Positions 51,542 through 60,388 of a stretch of DNA of 64,000 bases are shown here, piece by piece; positions within the stretch are counted from its first letter, which is position 1; each line of letters opens with the position of its first letter. The DNA is taken from positions 3,782,001 through 3,846,000 of the forward strand of contig NZ_JACCFH010000001.1 in assembly GCF_013410775.1 (NCBI RefSeq). Reading direction: 5' to 3'. The notes under the pieces are model-generated. The model was not told where the DNA came from. It saw only the letters and a program-made list of their open reading frames with translations, and did no database searches. The DNA comes from Sphaerotilus montanus (GTDB taxonomy: Bacteria; Pseudomonadota; Gammaproteobacteria; Burkholderiales; Burkholderiaceae_C). A program made the position numbers and the translations under genes.

Positions 51542-54193
51542 ATGTCAGAAAAGCCGGCATCGGTGCATGATGCGCCGATGCAATCGAGTCTTCTCCCCGA
51601 TGAAGCGCCCGAGGCCGCCGTATTGGCGGCCTCGTCCGCCTTGCACGGTACTCCTGGGCACCGTGACGAGCTGCGCGGTTTCCTGACCGGCTCCCCGGGC
51701 GCTGCCGGTCCGCTCGACCTGGCGCCGGTGTGGGAGCGCTTCTTCAATGCCAACGGAACCGCCGGCTGGCTGGATCTGGCCGCACGCCTCGCCCGCGTGC
51801 AGCGCCGCGTGCGCGAGGACGGCGCGACCTACAACGTCTACGCCGAAGGCGGCGACAGCGCGCGTTCGTGGCCGCTGGAGCTGCTGCCGCTGCTGATCAC
51901 CCCGCAGGAATGGACCCGCATCGAGGCAGGCGTGAAGCAGCGTGCGCGGCTGCTGGACGCCGTGCTGTCGGACATCTATGGCGAACAGGACCTGCTGCAC
52001 GACGGCTTCCTGCCGCCCTCGCTGGTGCTGGCCCACCCGCAGTACCTGCGCCCGATGCACGGCGTGAAACCCGCCGGCGGGCGCTGGCTGCAGATGGTGG
52101 CCTTCGATCTGGCGCGCCGGCCCGACGGGCAGTGGCGCGTGGTCGGCCACCGCTCGCAGGCGCCGTCCGGTCTGGGCTACCTGCTGGAGAACCGGCTGAT
52201 CATCGGCCAGCAGTTCCCCGAGGCCTTCCGCGAACTCAAGGTGCAGCGCGTGGCGTCGGCCTTCCGCGCGCTGATGGACGGGCTGTTGCGTGTCAGCCCA
52301 GGCGGCGAGCGCTCGCGCGTGGCCCTGCTGACACCGGGGCCGCGCAACGAGACCTACTTCGAGCATGTCTTCCTGGCGCGCTACCTCGGCGTGACGCTGG
52401 TGGAAGGCTCGGACCTGACGGTGCGCCACCAGAAGGTCTACCTCAAGACGCTGCACGGGCTGGAGCGTGTGCACGTGCTGCTGCGCCGGGTGGACGACGA
52501 GTGGCTCGATCCGCTGGAGCTGCGCGGTGACTCGGCGCTGGGCGTGCCCGGGCTGGTGCAGGCGGTGCGCGCGGGCGAGGTGGTCGTGGCGAATGCGCCA
52601 GGGGCGGGCGTGCTCGAAAGCCCGGGCCTGAGCGCGTTCTGGCCGGGCGTGGCCAGACGGGTGCTGGACGAGGAGCTGCTGCTGCCCGCCCACACCAGCT
52701 GGTGGTGCGGCGAGGCCAGCGTCTGGGCGGCCAACCGGCGCAAGCTGCGCGAGTTCGTGATCGTGCCGACCTTCTCGCCGAGCGCAGTGACCAAGAGTTT
52801 CGCGCCGGTGATGGCCAGCGAACTGGACGCGGAGGCGCTGCGCCAGTGGGAGGCCCGCATTGACGCTGATCCGGCCGCGCACACGCTCATGGCGCCGGCG
52901 CGGCCCTCCGAGCTGCCGGTGTGGCGGGCCGGGCGGCTGGAGCCGCGGCCAGTGGTCGTGCGGGTCTACGCCATGTCGGATGGCGAAGGTGGCTGGTGTG
53001 TCCTGCCGGGCGGGCTGACGCGCGTGGCCAACCGGCGCGATGCAGACGGTCAGGGCAGCGGCGGCACCGATGCCTACTTGTCCATGCAGTCGGGCTCGGC
53101 CAGTACCGACACCTGGGTGCTCACCGAAGGCAAGGTCGATGCGACCACCTTGCTGCCGCGGCCGCTGGAGCCCGCCGAGCTGGCGGACTGGCGGCGCGTC
53201 ATCACCAGCCGCGCAGCGGAGAACCTGTTCTGGCTCGGCCGCTACACCGAGCGTGCGGAAAACTCCGTGCGGCTGGCGCGGCTGACGCTGGAGGCGCTGC
53301 CGGCCGGCAGCACCGGCGTGCTGCAGGTCATGCATGCGCTGCTGGTGCGGCACGGCATGATCCCCGCCGTGGTGCCGCTGCCGGCGCATCCGTCCGGGCA
53401 GGCTGCGCGGGTCTTCGAGCGCACCCTGATCCACGCCATGGGTGACCCGCGTGCCGGTGCCAGCATCGCCTTCAACCTGCAGGCCTTGCGCGGCTGTGCC
53501 GAGGCGCTGCGCGAGCGGCTGTCCACCGAACACTGGGGGCTGATCAAGCACCTGAGCGAGCTGTTCTCGCGCCAGCTCACCGCCATCGAGGCCCGCGAGG
53601 GGCACGAGCCACTCAGCGATGTGCTGGGTGTGCTCAACCAGGCTGCGCTGCATCTGGCGGCCATCACGGGCGCCCAGACCGACCGCATGACCCGCGACGA
53701 CGGCTGGCGCCTGCTCAGCGTCGCGCGTCAGATCGAGCGGCTGGACATGCTGGCGAATGCGCTGGCCACGGGCATCAAGGCGGGCCTGGCCGACACGGAC
53801 GACGGCTTCGCGCTGCTGCTCGGGCTGTTCGACTCCACCATCACCTACCGGGCGCAGTTCCAGGCCCGGCGCGAGGTGCCGCCGCTGCTGCACCTGGTGG
53901 TGCTGGACACCGACAACCCGCGTTCGCTCGCCTGGGTGGCCCGCACGCTGCGCGAGCGGCTGCGCAAGCTCTCGCGCCACGATCCGGTCTGGGCCGACCA
54001 GATCGTGCGCGTGCTGCCCCGTCCGGAAGACTGGTCGCTCGAAACCCTGAGCACCCGCGACGCCGACGGCCGCTACACCGCCTTGCTCGATGCGCTGCAG
54101 ACCTGCTGCACCTCGGTGCTGGGCTTGTCCAACGAAATCAGCCGCCACCTGTTCTCGCATGTGGGGCCGGCAGACCGCACCGTATGGCAGTGA
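51542..54193 (+). CDS. Fused circularly permuted ATP-grasp and alpha-E protein, set 2
   Basis: An 883-residue protein joining a permuted ATP-grasp region (about 1-530) to an alpha-E domain (about 553-875, SRAAENLFWLGRYTERAENSVRLARL). The ATP-grasp core is recognisable (GLGYLLENRLIIGQQFPEAF, LTPGPRNETYFEHVFLARYLG, LPGGLTRVA), but the set 1 motifs are altered: LEDNLRVPSG becomes GHRSQAPSG, KEVHGAGGYGMLVGP becomes IVPTFSPSAVTKSF, and HIDLRPFVL becomes VVVRVYAMS. Catalysis may differ or be lost. An ATG at 51578 is an alternative start. The stop overlaps the next gene by ten bases. Confidence 0.85.
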   Translation: MSEKPASVHDAPMQSSLLPDEAPEAAVLAASSALHGTPGHRDELRGFLTGSPGAAGPLDLAPVWERFFNANGTAGWLDLAARLARVQRRVREDGATYNVYAEGGDSARSWPLELLPLLITPQEWTRIEAGVKQRARLLDAVLSDIYGEQDLLHDGFLPPSLVLAHPQYLRPMHGVKPAGGRWLQMVAFDLARRPDGQWRVVGHRSQAPSGLGYLLENRLIIGQQFPEAFRELKVQRVASAFRALMDGLLRVSPGGERSRVALLTPGPRNETYFEHVFLARYLGVTLVEGSDLTVRHQKVYLKTLHGLERVHVLLRRVDDEWLDPLELRGDSALGVPGLVQAVRAGEVVVANAPGAGVLESPGLSAFWPGVARRVLDEELLLPAHTSWWCGEASVWAANRRKLREFVIVPTFSPSAVTKSFAPVMASELDAEALRQWEARIDADPAAHTLMAPARPSELPVWRAGRLEPRPVVVRVYAMSDGEGGWCVLPGGLTRVANRRDADGQGSGGTDAYLSMQSGSASTDTWVLTEGKVDATTLLPRPLEPAELADWRRVITSRAAENLFWLGRYTERAENSVRLARLTLEALPAGSTGVLQVMHALLVRHGMIPAVVPLPAHPSGQAARVFERTLIHAMGDPRAGASIAFNLQALRGCAEALRERLSTEHWGLIKHLSELFSRQLTAIEAREGHEPLSDVLGVLNQAALHLAAITGAQTDRMTRDDGWRLLSVARQIERLDMLANALATGIKAGLADTDDGFALLLGLFDSTITYRAQFQARREVPPLLHLVVLDTDNPRSLAWVARTLRERLRKLSRHDPVWADQIVRVLPRPEDWSLETLSTRDADGRYTALLDALQTCCTSVLGLSNEISRHLFSHVGPADRTVWQ

Positions 54194-55173
54194 TTCCTGT
54201 ACCGGAGGACGCGGCGGTGACGCTGCGGGTTCTCCACGAAACCGCCTACGCCTACGACGCGCCGGTCGAGCTGGCCCACCACCTCGGGCACCTGCGTCCG
54301 CGTGCAACGCCCTTGCAGCGCGTGTGCGAGTGGCAACTGTCGGTCGCGCCGCAGCCGGATGTGGGAGATGACGACCCGGACGGGCCGGTCGACGGGTCGG
54401 ATTGCCATGTGACGGTGTCGCCCGGCGTGCACCAGAGTGTCGATCCCTGGGGCAACCACCGGGCGAGCTTCTCGCATTCCCGGGTGCACGACCGGCTGGT
54501 GGTGGTGTCGAGCTTCGTGGTCGAGGTCGATCCGCTGCCGACGCTGCACCCCGGGGCCAGCCCGCCCTGGGAGGCCGTGGCCGAGCGCCTGCGCTACCGG
54601 CCCGGCGCGGGGTTCGATGAAGCCGTGGAGTTCACGCTCGGTTCGGCCTATGCCCCGCGCGAGGCCTCGCTGGCGCGGTTCGCGACGCGGGTGTTCCGGC
54701 CGGGCACGCCGCTGCTGGCAGGGGCGCTGGCGATGATGCACCTGATCTTCCGGTATTTCGCCTACAAGCCGCTGGCCACCTCGGTCAACACGCGGGCCCC
54801 GGAGGCGCTGGCCCAGCGCCAGGGCGTCTGCCAGGACTTCGCGCACGTGATGATCGGTGCCATGCGCTCGATCGGACTCGCCGCCCGCTACGTCAGCGGC
54901 TACCTGCTGACCCGTCCGCCGCCCGGACAGCCGCGCCTGATCGGGGCCGATGCCTCGCACGCCTGGGTCTCGGTCTGGTGCCCGGTGCATGGCTGGGTGG
55001 CGCTGGATCCGACCAATGCCGTGCCAGCCGGCACCGACCACGTCACGCTGGCCTGGGGGCGCGACTATGCCGACGTTGCACCATTGCGGGGCGTGATCCG
55101 GGGTGGCGGGCGTGCAGTGCCGCGGGTGGCGGTGACGGTGGAGCCGCTGGAGACGGTGTTCGACTCCGACTGA
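54184..55173 (+). CDS. Transglutaminase-family protein, set 2 (first)
   Basis: A 329-residue protein with an N-terminal beta domain (LRVLHETAYAYDAPVELAHHLGHLRPR) and a transglutaminase-like core. The triad is Cys216 (RQGVCQDFAHVMIGAM), His259 (DASHAWVSVW) and Asp275 (WVALDPTNA). Such proteins act on amide bonds as cysteine proteases or crosslinkers; here the target is probably made by the linked ATP-grasp proteins. There is no signal peptide, so it is likely cytoplasmic. It overlaps the fused ATP-grasp gene by ten bases. Confidence 0.88.
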   Translation: MAVIPVPEDAAVTLRVLHETAYAYDAPVELAHHLGHLRPRATPLQRVCEWQLSVAPQPDVGDDDPDGPVDGSDCHVTVSPGVHQSVDPWGNHRASFSHSRVHDRLVVVSSFVVEVDPLPTLHPGASPPWEAVAERLRYRPGAGFDEAVEFTLGSAYAPREASLARFATRVFRPGTPLLAGALAMMHLIFRYFAYKPLATSVNTRAPEALAQRQGVCQDFAHVMIGAMRSIGLAARYVSGYLLTRPPPGQPRLIGADASHAWVSVWCPVHGWVALDPTNAVPAGTDHVTLAWGRDYADVAPLRGVIRGGGRAVPRVAVTVEPLETVFDSD

Positions 55174-55224
55174 GCCCTGGGGATTTGGCGTGACGGTTTG
55201 GCCCGCGTCTTGCAAGATGCGGAC

Positions 55225-56022
55225 GTGAAGTATCAGATCCGTCACCGCACCCATTACCGCTACACCCAGCCCCTGCACAGCGCCACCCAGACGCTGTGCC
55301 TGACGCCGCGCCACACCGACACCCAGATCGTCCACCACTGGCAGCTCGCGTCGGCCACACCGCTGCAGGCCCAGACCGATGCCTGGGGCAACCAAAGCCA
55401 TGTGCTGACGGCAGGCGCCGGGGCGCGGATGCTCCAGTGCGAGGCCACCGGGATGGTCGAGGCGCTGGGCGAATCGCTGCAGACCGATCCGCTGGGACCG
55501 GATCCGCGGCTCTACCTCATGCCATCGACGCTGGCACGTGCCGACGAGGCGCTGCGCCGCAGCGCGCTGGTGGCTGTGCGCGGCGTGGACGGCAGTCGGG
55601 CGCAGGCGCAGGCGCTGGCTGCGCTCGTGGCGGAGCGGGTGCGCTACCAGCCGGGGTGCACCAATGCGAACACCACCGCGGCCGAGGCCTGGCTTGGCGG
55701 GGCGGGGGTCTGTCAGGACCAGGCCCACGTGCTGGTCGCCGCCTGCCGGGCCGTGGGCCTGCCGGCGCGTTATGTCAGCGGCTATTTCCATGCACCAGGC
55801 TCGCCGGAACTCGCCAGCCACGCCTGGGCGCAGGTCTGCCTGGACCCGACGGCGCGGCGCTGGCTCGGTCTGGACGTGACCCATGGCTGCGTGGTGGACG
55901 AGCGCCACGTGCAGATCGCCGTCGGGCCGGACTATGCGGCCTGCGCACCGGTGCGCGGCGTGCGCAGTGGCGGGGGCAGCGAGCGGCTGACGGTGTCGGT
56001 CGAGGTCGCGCTCCTGGCTTGA
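55225..56022 (+). CDS. Transglutaminase-family protein, set 2 (second)
   Basis: A 265-residue protein of the same family. It begins KYQIRHRTHYRYTQPLHSATQTLCLTPR, the usual N-terminal beta domain. The triad is Cys163 (GAGVCQDQAHVLVAACRAVGLPARYVSGYF), His199 (ASHAWAQV) and Asp217 (LGLDVTHG). The GTG start was chosen because it fits the family N-terminus; a TTG nine codons upstream is the alternative. The two set 2 transglutaminases are adjacent and diverged, so they may act on different substrates or steps. Confidence 0.87.
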   Translation: MKYQIRHRTHYRYTQPLHSATQTLCLTPRHTDTQIVHHWQLASATPLQAQTDAWGNQSHVLTAGAGARMLQCEATGMVEALGESLQTDPLGPDPRLYLMPSTLARADEALRRSALVAVRGVDGSRAQAQALAALVAERVRYQPGCTNANTTAAEAWLGGAGVCQDQAHVLVAACRAVGLPARYVSGYFHAPGSPELASHAWAQVCLDPTARRWLGLDVTHGCVVDERHVQIAVGPDYAACAPVRGVRSGGGSERLTVSVEVALLA

Positions 56023-56069
56023 TTCCGAACAGCTACAGTTTTTCTGGCCATACGTCGATATGGATGCAC

Positions 56070-56084
56070 CGGTGAACTTCACCG
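56070..56084. promoter_or_regulatory. 15-base dyad upstream of the unknown gene
   Basis: CGGTGAA and TTCACCG are inverted around one base, 23 bases before the start of the next gene. It may be an operator or lie in the leader; no known site was matched. Confidence 0.3.
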
Positions 56085-56106
56085 TTCCAACGACGCTGCC
56101 ACTGCC

Positions 56107-56919
56107 ATGATCAAAACCCTGCAACGTTTTCAGCGACTGCTGGGGTCGCGCTCCGAGGCGACCACCGACACGCAAGTGCTCGACGAGTGGGCTGATACCC
56201 GCGGGCACCGGCTCAAGCGGGTCCGCCATGGCGACGGGCGTGTGGTCGAGTTCGAATGGGAGGGCCGCCGCGGTCGGCTCGAATGGGGTCCGAGCAAGCG
56301 CGCGTACATCCCGCAGTGGGAACTGCGCGTGTGCATCGAGGCGGGCTTGCCGCAGCATCTGGAGATGCTGCTGATGTCGCGCTCACTGGCGCAGCGCCTG
56401 GATTCGCAGGCCTACCAGACGCTCGTGCAGGACCACCAGACCGGCATCGACGCGACGTTGCCGGAAGAGGTGCGCTGGCTGTCGATGCTGGAGCGCGTGC
56501 CGGTGCCGTCGACCGTGGCCGGCTACGTGATGCTGTCGTCTTCGCCGCCCCATGCCCAGCGCTGGCTGGACGGCGACTTGCTGAGCCGCGTCAGCCGCGC
56601 AGCCCACAACTGGCTCGGCAACGACGCACCGCTGGTGCTGATGACGCTGCGCGGACGGATCTACCTGCGCACCGAAGCCATGGTGCCGGAGCAGGCCATG
56701 CTGGACGGCGCATGCCATCTGGCCGAAGCGGCGGCCGCCTCGGCGCGGCAACTGATGACCAAGGCGTCTGCAGTCTCGACCCGCGGACCATCTGCCGGTC
56801 GACTGGTCCACGTGTCCCCGCTGGACGAGCCCTCGGTGATGGAGATCCCGATGGACTCGGACATGATGGCGCTGGGCATGCCATCCCGGATCGGGCCGCA
56901 CACCGACATCGCCTTCTGA
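56107..56919 (+). CDS. Hypothetical protein next to the transglutaminase cluster
   Basis: A 270-residue protein of unknown function, no signal peptide or membrane helix. The N-terminal region (GRVVEFEWEGRRGRLEWGPSKRAYIPQWELRVCIEAGL) looks like a compact beta-rich domain, and the middle (RAAHNWLGNDAPLVLMTLRGRIYLRTEAMVPEQAMLDGACHLAEAAAASA) looks alpha/beta. No catalytic motif or named family was recognised. It is on the same strand as the transglutaminase genes but 85 bases away, with a dyad between, so it may be a separate unit. Confidence 0.65.
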   Translation: MIKTLQRFQRLLGSRSEATTDTQVLDEWADTRGHRLKRVRHGDGRVVEFEWEGRRGRLEWGPSKRAYIPQWELRVCIEAGLPQHLEMLLMSRSLAQRLDSQAYQTLVQDHQTGIDATLPEEVRWLSMLERVPVPSTVAGYVMLSSSPPHAQRWLDGDLLSRVSRAAHNWLGNDAPLVLMTLRGRIYLRTEAMVPEQAMLDGACHLAEAAAASARQLMTKASAVSTRGPSAGRLVHVSPLDEPSVMEIPMDSDMMALGMPSRIGPHTDIAF

Positions 56920-56920
56920 T

Positions 56921-58039
56921 TCAGACCGACCGGGCGCCCGCCTTCAGGGCGTGTTTCCACGCCAGTTCCGCCATCGGCCGTGCCCCGGCACCGGCCTGCC
57001 GCGCCTGCGCGCTGGACGCGGTGCCGTCCACCACCCGCCGCGCGATGCCTTGCAGGATCGCGGCGATGCGGAACATGTTGTAGGCGAGGTAGTAGTCCCA
57101 GTCGGGCATCAGCGCTTCAGAGGTCAGCCCTCCGCTGCGCCCTTCGTTGACCCGCGCCAGATAGCGCTGCACATACTCCGCCTCGGACGGAATCCCCAGC
57201 GGCGCCAGATCCACGCCGCCGATGCCCCGGAAGGTGCCCGGCGGGATGTGCCAGGCCATGCAGTGGTAGCTGAAATCGGCGATCGGGTGGCCGAGCGTCG
57301 ACAGCTCCCAGTCCAGCACCGCCAGCACCCGTGGCTCCGTCGGGTGGAACATCAGGTTGTCGAGCCGGTAGTCGCCGTGGGCGATCGCGACCTGCGTGTC
57401 GTCGCGGGCATAGGCCGGCAGGTGCGCGGGCAGCCAGTCGATCAGCCGGTCCATCTCGGGGATCGGGTCGGTGACCGAGGCGAGGTACTGCTTGCTCCAG
57501 CGTGCGGTCTGGCGCTCGAAGTAGCTGCCCGGGCGGCCGTAGTCGCCCAGCCCGATGGCGACTGGATCGACCCGGTGCAGCGCGGCCATGACGCGGTTCA
57601 TCTCGTCGTAGATGGCGCTGCGTTCCTCGCGCGCCATGTCCGGCAGCGTCTGGTCCCACAGCACGCGGCCGGCGACATGCTCCATCACGTAGAAGGCCCG
57701 GCCGATGACGCTTTCGTCCTCGCACAGCAGGTGCATCCGGGCCACCGGCACGTCGGTCGCGGCCAGCGCGTTCATCACGCGGAACTCGCGCTCGATGGCG
57801 TGCGCGGACGGCAGCAGCTTCGCCGCCGGCCCCGGCTTGGCGCGCATCACGTACAGGGCGCCGGGTGTTTCGAGCTGGTAGGTCGGGTTCGACTGTCCGC
57901 CCTTGAACTGGCGGACGCTCAGCGGCCCGGCGAAGCCCGGCAGGCGCTCGGCCAGCCAGCGCTCCAGGGCGGCGACGTCGAAGGCTTGCCCGTCGGCGAC
58001 CGGGCGGGTGCCGGACTGGGCGGCGGCGTGGGTGTCCAT
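56921..58039 (-). CDS. Phosphotransferase family protein (aminoglycoside phosphotransferase fold)
   Basis: A 372-residue protein with the APH/choline-kinase fold. The catalytic loop is IAHGDYRLDNLMFH, and the metal-binding VLDWELSTLGHPIADFSYH follows. The N-terminal FKGGQSNPTYQLE is the nucleotide-binding loop. The group resembles proteins linked to acyl-CoA dehydrogenases (ACAD10/11-like), so a role in lipid or hydroxyacyl-CoA metabolism is more likely than antibiotic resistance. The start was chosen at MDTHAAAQ; the upstream in-frame stretch runs into the adjacent regulator gene. Confidence 0.87.
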   Translation of the reverse strand: MDTHAAAQSGTRPVADGQAFDVAALERWLAERLPGFAGPLSVRQFKGGQSNPTYQLETPGALYVMRAKPGPAAKLLPSAHAIEREFRVMNALAATDVPVARMHLLCEDESVIGRAFYVMEHVAGRVLWDQTLPDMAREERSAIYDEMNRVMAALHRVDPVAIGLGDYGRPGSYFERQTARWSKQYLASVTDPIPEMDRLIDWLPAHLPAYARDDTQVAIAHGDYRLDNLMFHPTEPRVLAVLDWELSTLGHPIADFSYHCMAWHIPPGTFRGIGGVDLAPLGIPSEAEYVQRYLARVNEGRSGGLTSEALMPDWDYYLAYNMFRIAAILQGIARRVVDGTASSAQARQAGAGARPMAELAWKHALKAGARSV

Positions 58040-58076
58040 GTCAGCGTGCTCCTGGGAAGGGATGCAGTGGGTGGCT

Positions 58077-58781
58077 TCAGCGTTCCGAGATCGCCAGCAG
58101 CTTGTCGCGCGAGAGCACGACCAGCCGCGTCGGCTCGACCCGCACCGCGCCTTCGCGCTCGAAGCCTTTGAGTTCCTGGTTGACGCGCTGCCGGGAGGCA
58201 CCGACGAGCTGGGCCAGATCTTCCTGCGCGAGCTGGAGTCCGATGCGGGTCTCCTCGCCGTGCGGCACACCGTAGGCGCGGGCCAGCGTCAGCACCTGCT
58301 TGGCGAGCCGGGCGGCCAGTGGCTTGGTGTTGAGGTCTTCGAAGGACGCGAACATCAGCCGCATGCGCCGGCAGTTCAGCCGCAGCAGCGCCTCGGCCAG
58401 CTCGGCGTGGCGCGACAGCAGGTCGAAGAAGTCGTGTTTGCGCACGATCAGCAGCGTGGTCGGGCCGTGGGTGGTGGCGTCGTGGGTGCGCGGCAGGCCG
58501 TCGAAGAGGGCGATGTCGCCGAACCAGGTGCCCGGCTCGACATAGGTCAGCGTGATCTGCTTGCCCGACATCGACACCGAACTCACCCGCACGGCGCCGC
58601 TGGCCACGCCCACCCAGTCCACGGGTGGTGCGCCGCGCGTGGCGACCTGCACGCCGTCCGGGTAGCGGCGGATGATGGTGCGGTTCAGGATGTCCTGGCG
58701 CAGCGCGGGCGAGAGCTTGGCGTACCAGGAGCCGGACTCGATGTTCTGGCGTTCTTCAGGGGTCAGGACGGGCGTCGTCAT
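58077..58781 (-). CDS. Crp/Fnr-family transcriptional regulator
   Basis: A 234-residue regulator with an N-terminal cyclic-nucleotide-binding beta barrel (VQVATRGAPPVDWVGVASGAVRVSS ... YVEPGTWFGDIALFDGLPRTHDA) and a C-terminal winged helix (LAQEDLAQLVGASRQRVNQELKGFEREGAVRVEPTRLVVL). No cysteine cluster for an iron-sulfur centre is visible, so it is not an Fnr oxygen sensor. The ligand is unknown. It is followed 37 bases later by the phosphotransferase gene on the same strand, which it may control. Confidence 0.88.
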   Translation of the reverse strand: MTTPVLTPEERQNIESGSWYAKLSPALRQDILNRTIIRRYPDGVQVATRGAPPVDWVGVASGAVRVSSVSMSGKQITLTYVEPGTWFGDIALFDGLPRTHDATTHGPTTLLIVRKHDFFDLLSRHAELAEALLRLNCRRMRLMFASFEDLNTKPLAARLAKQVLTLARAYGVPHGEETRIGLQLAQEDLAQLVGASRQRVNQELKGFEREGAVRVEPTRLVVLSRDKLLAISER

Positions 58782-58816
58782 GCGGGCAGGGTTCCAGTTC
58801 TCAGGTGCTCAGGTGT

Positions 58817-59524
58817 TCACGTGCGCAGGTACTGCGCGAGCAGCTTTTCCATCGTCGTCTGGCGCTCGCGGTGGTGGAGCCACTGCGAGGGGGACAGGTT
58901 CATCGCGCGCACGACCGCGTGGTCGGCGCCGATGTCGAGCACGTTGATGCAGGCCGGTGCCTGCTCGATCCGGCCGAAGAAGGCGCGTGTGCCGGCCAGC
59001 GCGCTCGACAGCAAGGCCCGGTTCACGCCGCCGTGCAGCACCAGCAGCGCGCAGTCCCAGTCGTCGCGCGCCAGGAAGCGTGTCCAGGCGGGCAGGCAGC
59101 GGTCGAGCAGTTCGCCCACGCTCTCGCCACCCAGGAAGCGGTGCTGCTCCACGGCCTCGCGCGTGGCACCGCCTTCGAAGGCGCCGAGGAAGGCGTCGCG
59201 CACCTGGTCCCGCGGCAGATCGGACAGACGGCCGGGGCGGATTTCCTGCAGCGCGGGGTCGGTCTCGATCGTGGTGGTCGAACGCGCCGCGGCGAGTGCA
59301 CGCTGCGCAGTCTCCACCGTGCGCGGCAGGCCGCTGACCAGCACGCGGTCGAAGGTGACCGCCGATGCGGCGAACAGCGCGCCCGCGGCATCGGCCTGCG
59401 CACGGCCGGTGGCGTTGAGCGGCACGGTGTCGGGTGGGACCGGGGTGCCGTCGTCGAGGAAGTAGTCGACGGAGCCGTGGCGCATCAGGTAGAGGCGTCG
59501 GCGCGGGAGCGGGGTCTGCGTCAT
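58817..59524 (-). CDS. Histidine phosphatase family protein (phosphoglycerate mutase-like)
   Basis: A 235-residue member of the histidine phosphatase superfamily. The nucleophile His16 is in LYLMRHGSVDYF, the second basic site is VSGLPRTVETAQ, and the C-terminal acid/base His is in LLVLHGGVNRALL. The substrate cannot be told from sequence. The start is chosen at MTQTPLP; the in-frame extension upstream overlaps the enoyl-CoA hydratase gene end. Confidence 0.85.
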   Translation of the reverse strand: MTQTPLPRRRLYLMRHGSVDYFLDDGTPVPPDTVPLNATGRAQADAAGALFAASAVTFDRVLVSGLPRTVETAQRALAAARSTTTIETDPALQEIRPGRLSDLPRDQVRDAFLGAFEGGATREAVEQHRFLGGESVGELLDRCLPAWTRFLARDDWDCALLVLHGGVNRALLSSALAGTRAFFGRIEQAPACINVLDIGADHAVVRAMNLSPSQWLHHRERQTTMEKLLAQYLRT

Positions 59525-59553
59525 GTCGGGTCGGGGTCCGGGTCCGTGGTCGG

Positions 59554-60342
59554 TCAGCGGAACTGTGGCGCGCGCTTCTCGCGCCACGCGGCCAGGCCTT
59601 CGCCGCCGTTGTCGTGGTTGATGTTGGCGATGAAGGCGTCGCGTTCGCGGTCGAGGTGGGTGGCCAGCGGCAGGGCGGCGGCGTCTGCCGAGAGCCGCTT
59701 GACCGAGGCGATCACGTTCGGTGCGAAATGCGCCAGGGATGCGGCCAGCGCCAGGGCTTCATCGAGTGCCTGTCCGGGGTCGGTCAGGCGATTGACCAGC
59801 CCCGCGCGGTGGAGGTCCGCCGCGCTGCGCACCTGCGCCAGCCACAGCCACTCCAGCGCCTGCTGGCGCGGCAACAACTGCATCAGCGCCTGCACCGCGC
59901 CGCCGTCCGGCGAGGCGCCGATGCGGCCGTAGGCCAGGCCGAAGCGGGCGGTGGTCGAGGCGACGAGCAGGTCACAGGCCAGCGCCAGCGAGCAGCCGGC
60001 CCCCGCTGCCGCACCCTCGACCGCGGCGATCACCGGCAGCGGATGCGCCCGCATCGCGGCGATCCAGCCGTGCAGTGCGTCCACGCGGGCCGCCTGCACT
60101 TCGGGCTGGCCACGCACGGCGGCGAGCTGGTTCAGGTTGCCGCCGCCGCTGAAGTGGCCGTCCGCGCCGGTCAGCACGATGGCGCGCAGCGTCGGGTCGC
60201 GGGCGGCGTCGTCCAGTGCCGCGATCGCGGCCGCGTAAATGGCCGGCGACAGGGCATTGCGGGACGCGGGGTCGCGCAGCGTCAGCACCAGGGTGCTGTC
60301 GTGGCGGGAGATTTGCAGTTCGGCGGGCAGGGTCGTGGACAT
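59554..60342 (-). CDS. Enoyl-CoA hydratase/isomerase family protein
   Basis: A 262-residue crotonase-fold protein. The oxyanion-hole region is ADGHFSGGGNLNQL, and AVEGAAAGAGCSLALACDLLVAS is the second conserved block; RFGLAYGRIGASPDGGAVQAL follows. The usual catalytic glutamates are not both obvious (Ser/Asp appear in the second site), so the exact reaction may be other than hydration. It is downstream of a strong inverted repeat (60365-60388), so it is probably repressor-controlled. Alternative ATG start at 60360 would overlap the repeat less plausibly. Confidence 0.85.
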   Translation of the reverse strand: MSTTLPAELQISRHDSTLVLTLRDPASRNALSPAIYAAAIAALDDAARDPTLRAIVLTGADGHFSGGGNLNQLAAVRGQPEVQAARVDALHGWIAAMRAHPLPVIAAVEGAAAGAGCSLALACDLLVASTTARFGLAYGRIGASPDGGAVQALMQLLPRQQALEWLWLAQVRSAADLHRAGLVNRLTDPGQALDEALALAASLAHFAPNVIASVKRLSADAAALPLATHLDRERDAFIANINHDNGGEGLAAWREKRAPQFR

Positions 60343-60364
60343 CGCCGAAGATTCTGGCATGGAA

Positions 60365-60388
60365 AAAAGAACGATCGTTCGTTCTTTT
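60365..60388. promoter_or_regulatory. Perfect inverted repeat, TetR-like operator candidate
   Basis: AAAAGAACGA and TCGTTCTTTT arms flank TCGT. Inside lies the self-complementary GAACGATCGTTC (60369-60380). It sits 23 bases before the enoyl-CoA hydratase start codon (minus strand). The layout is like sites bound by TetR-type regulators of acyl-CoA catabolism genes, although no such regulator gene is in this window. Confidence 0.5.
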
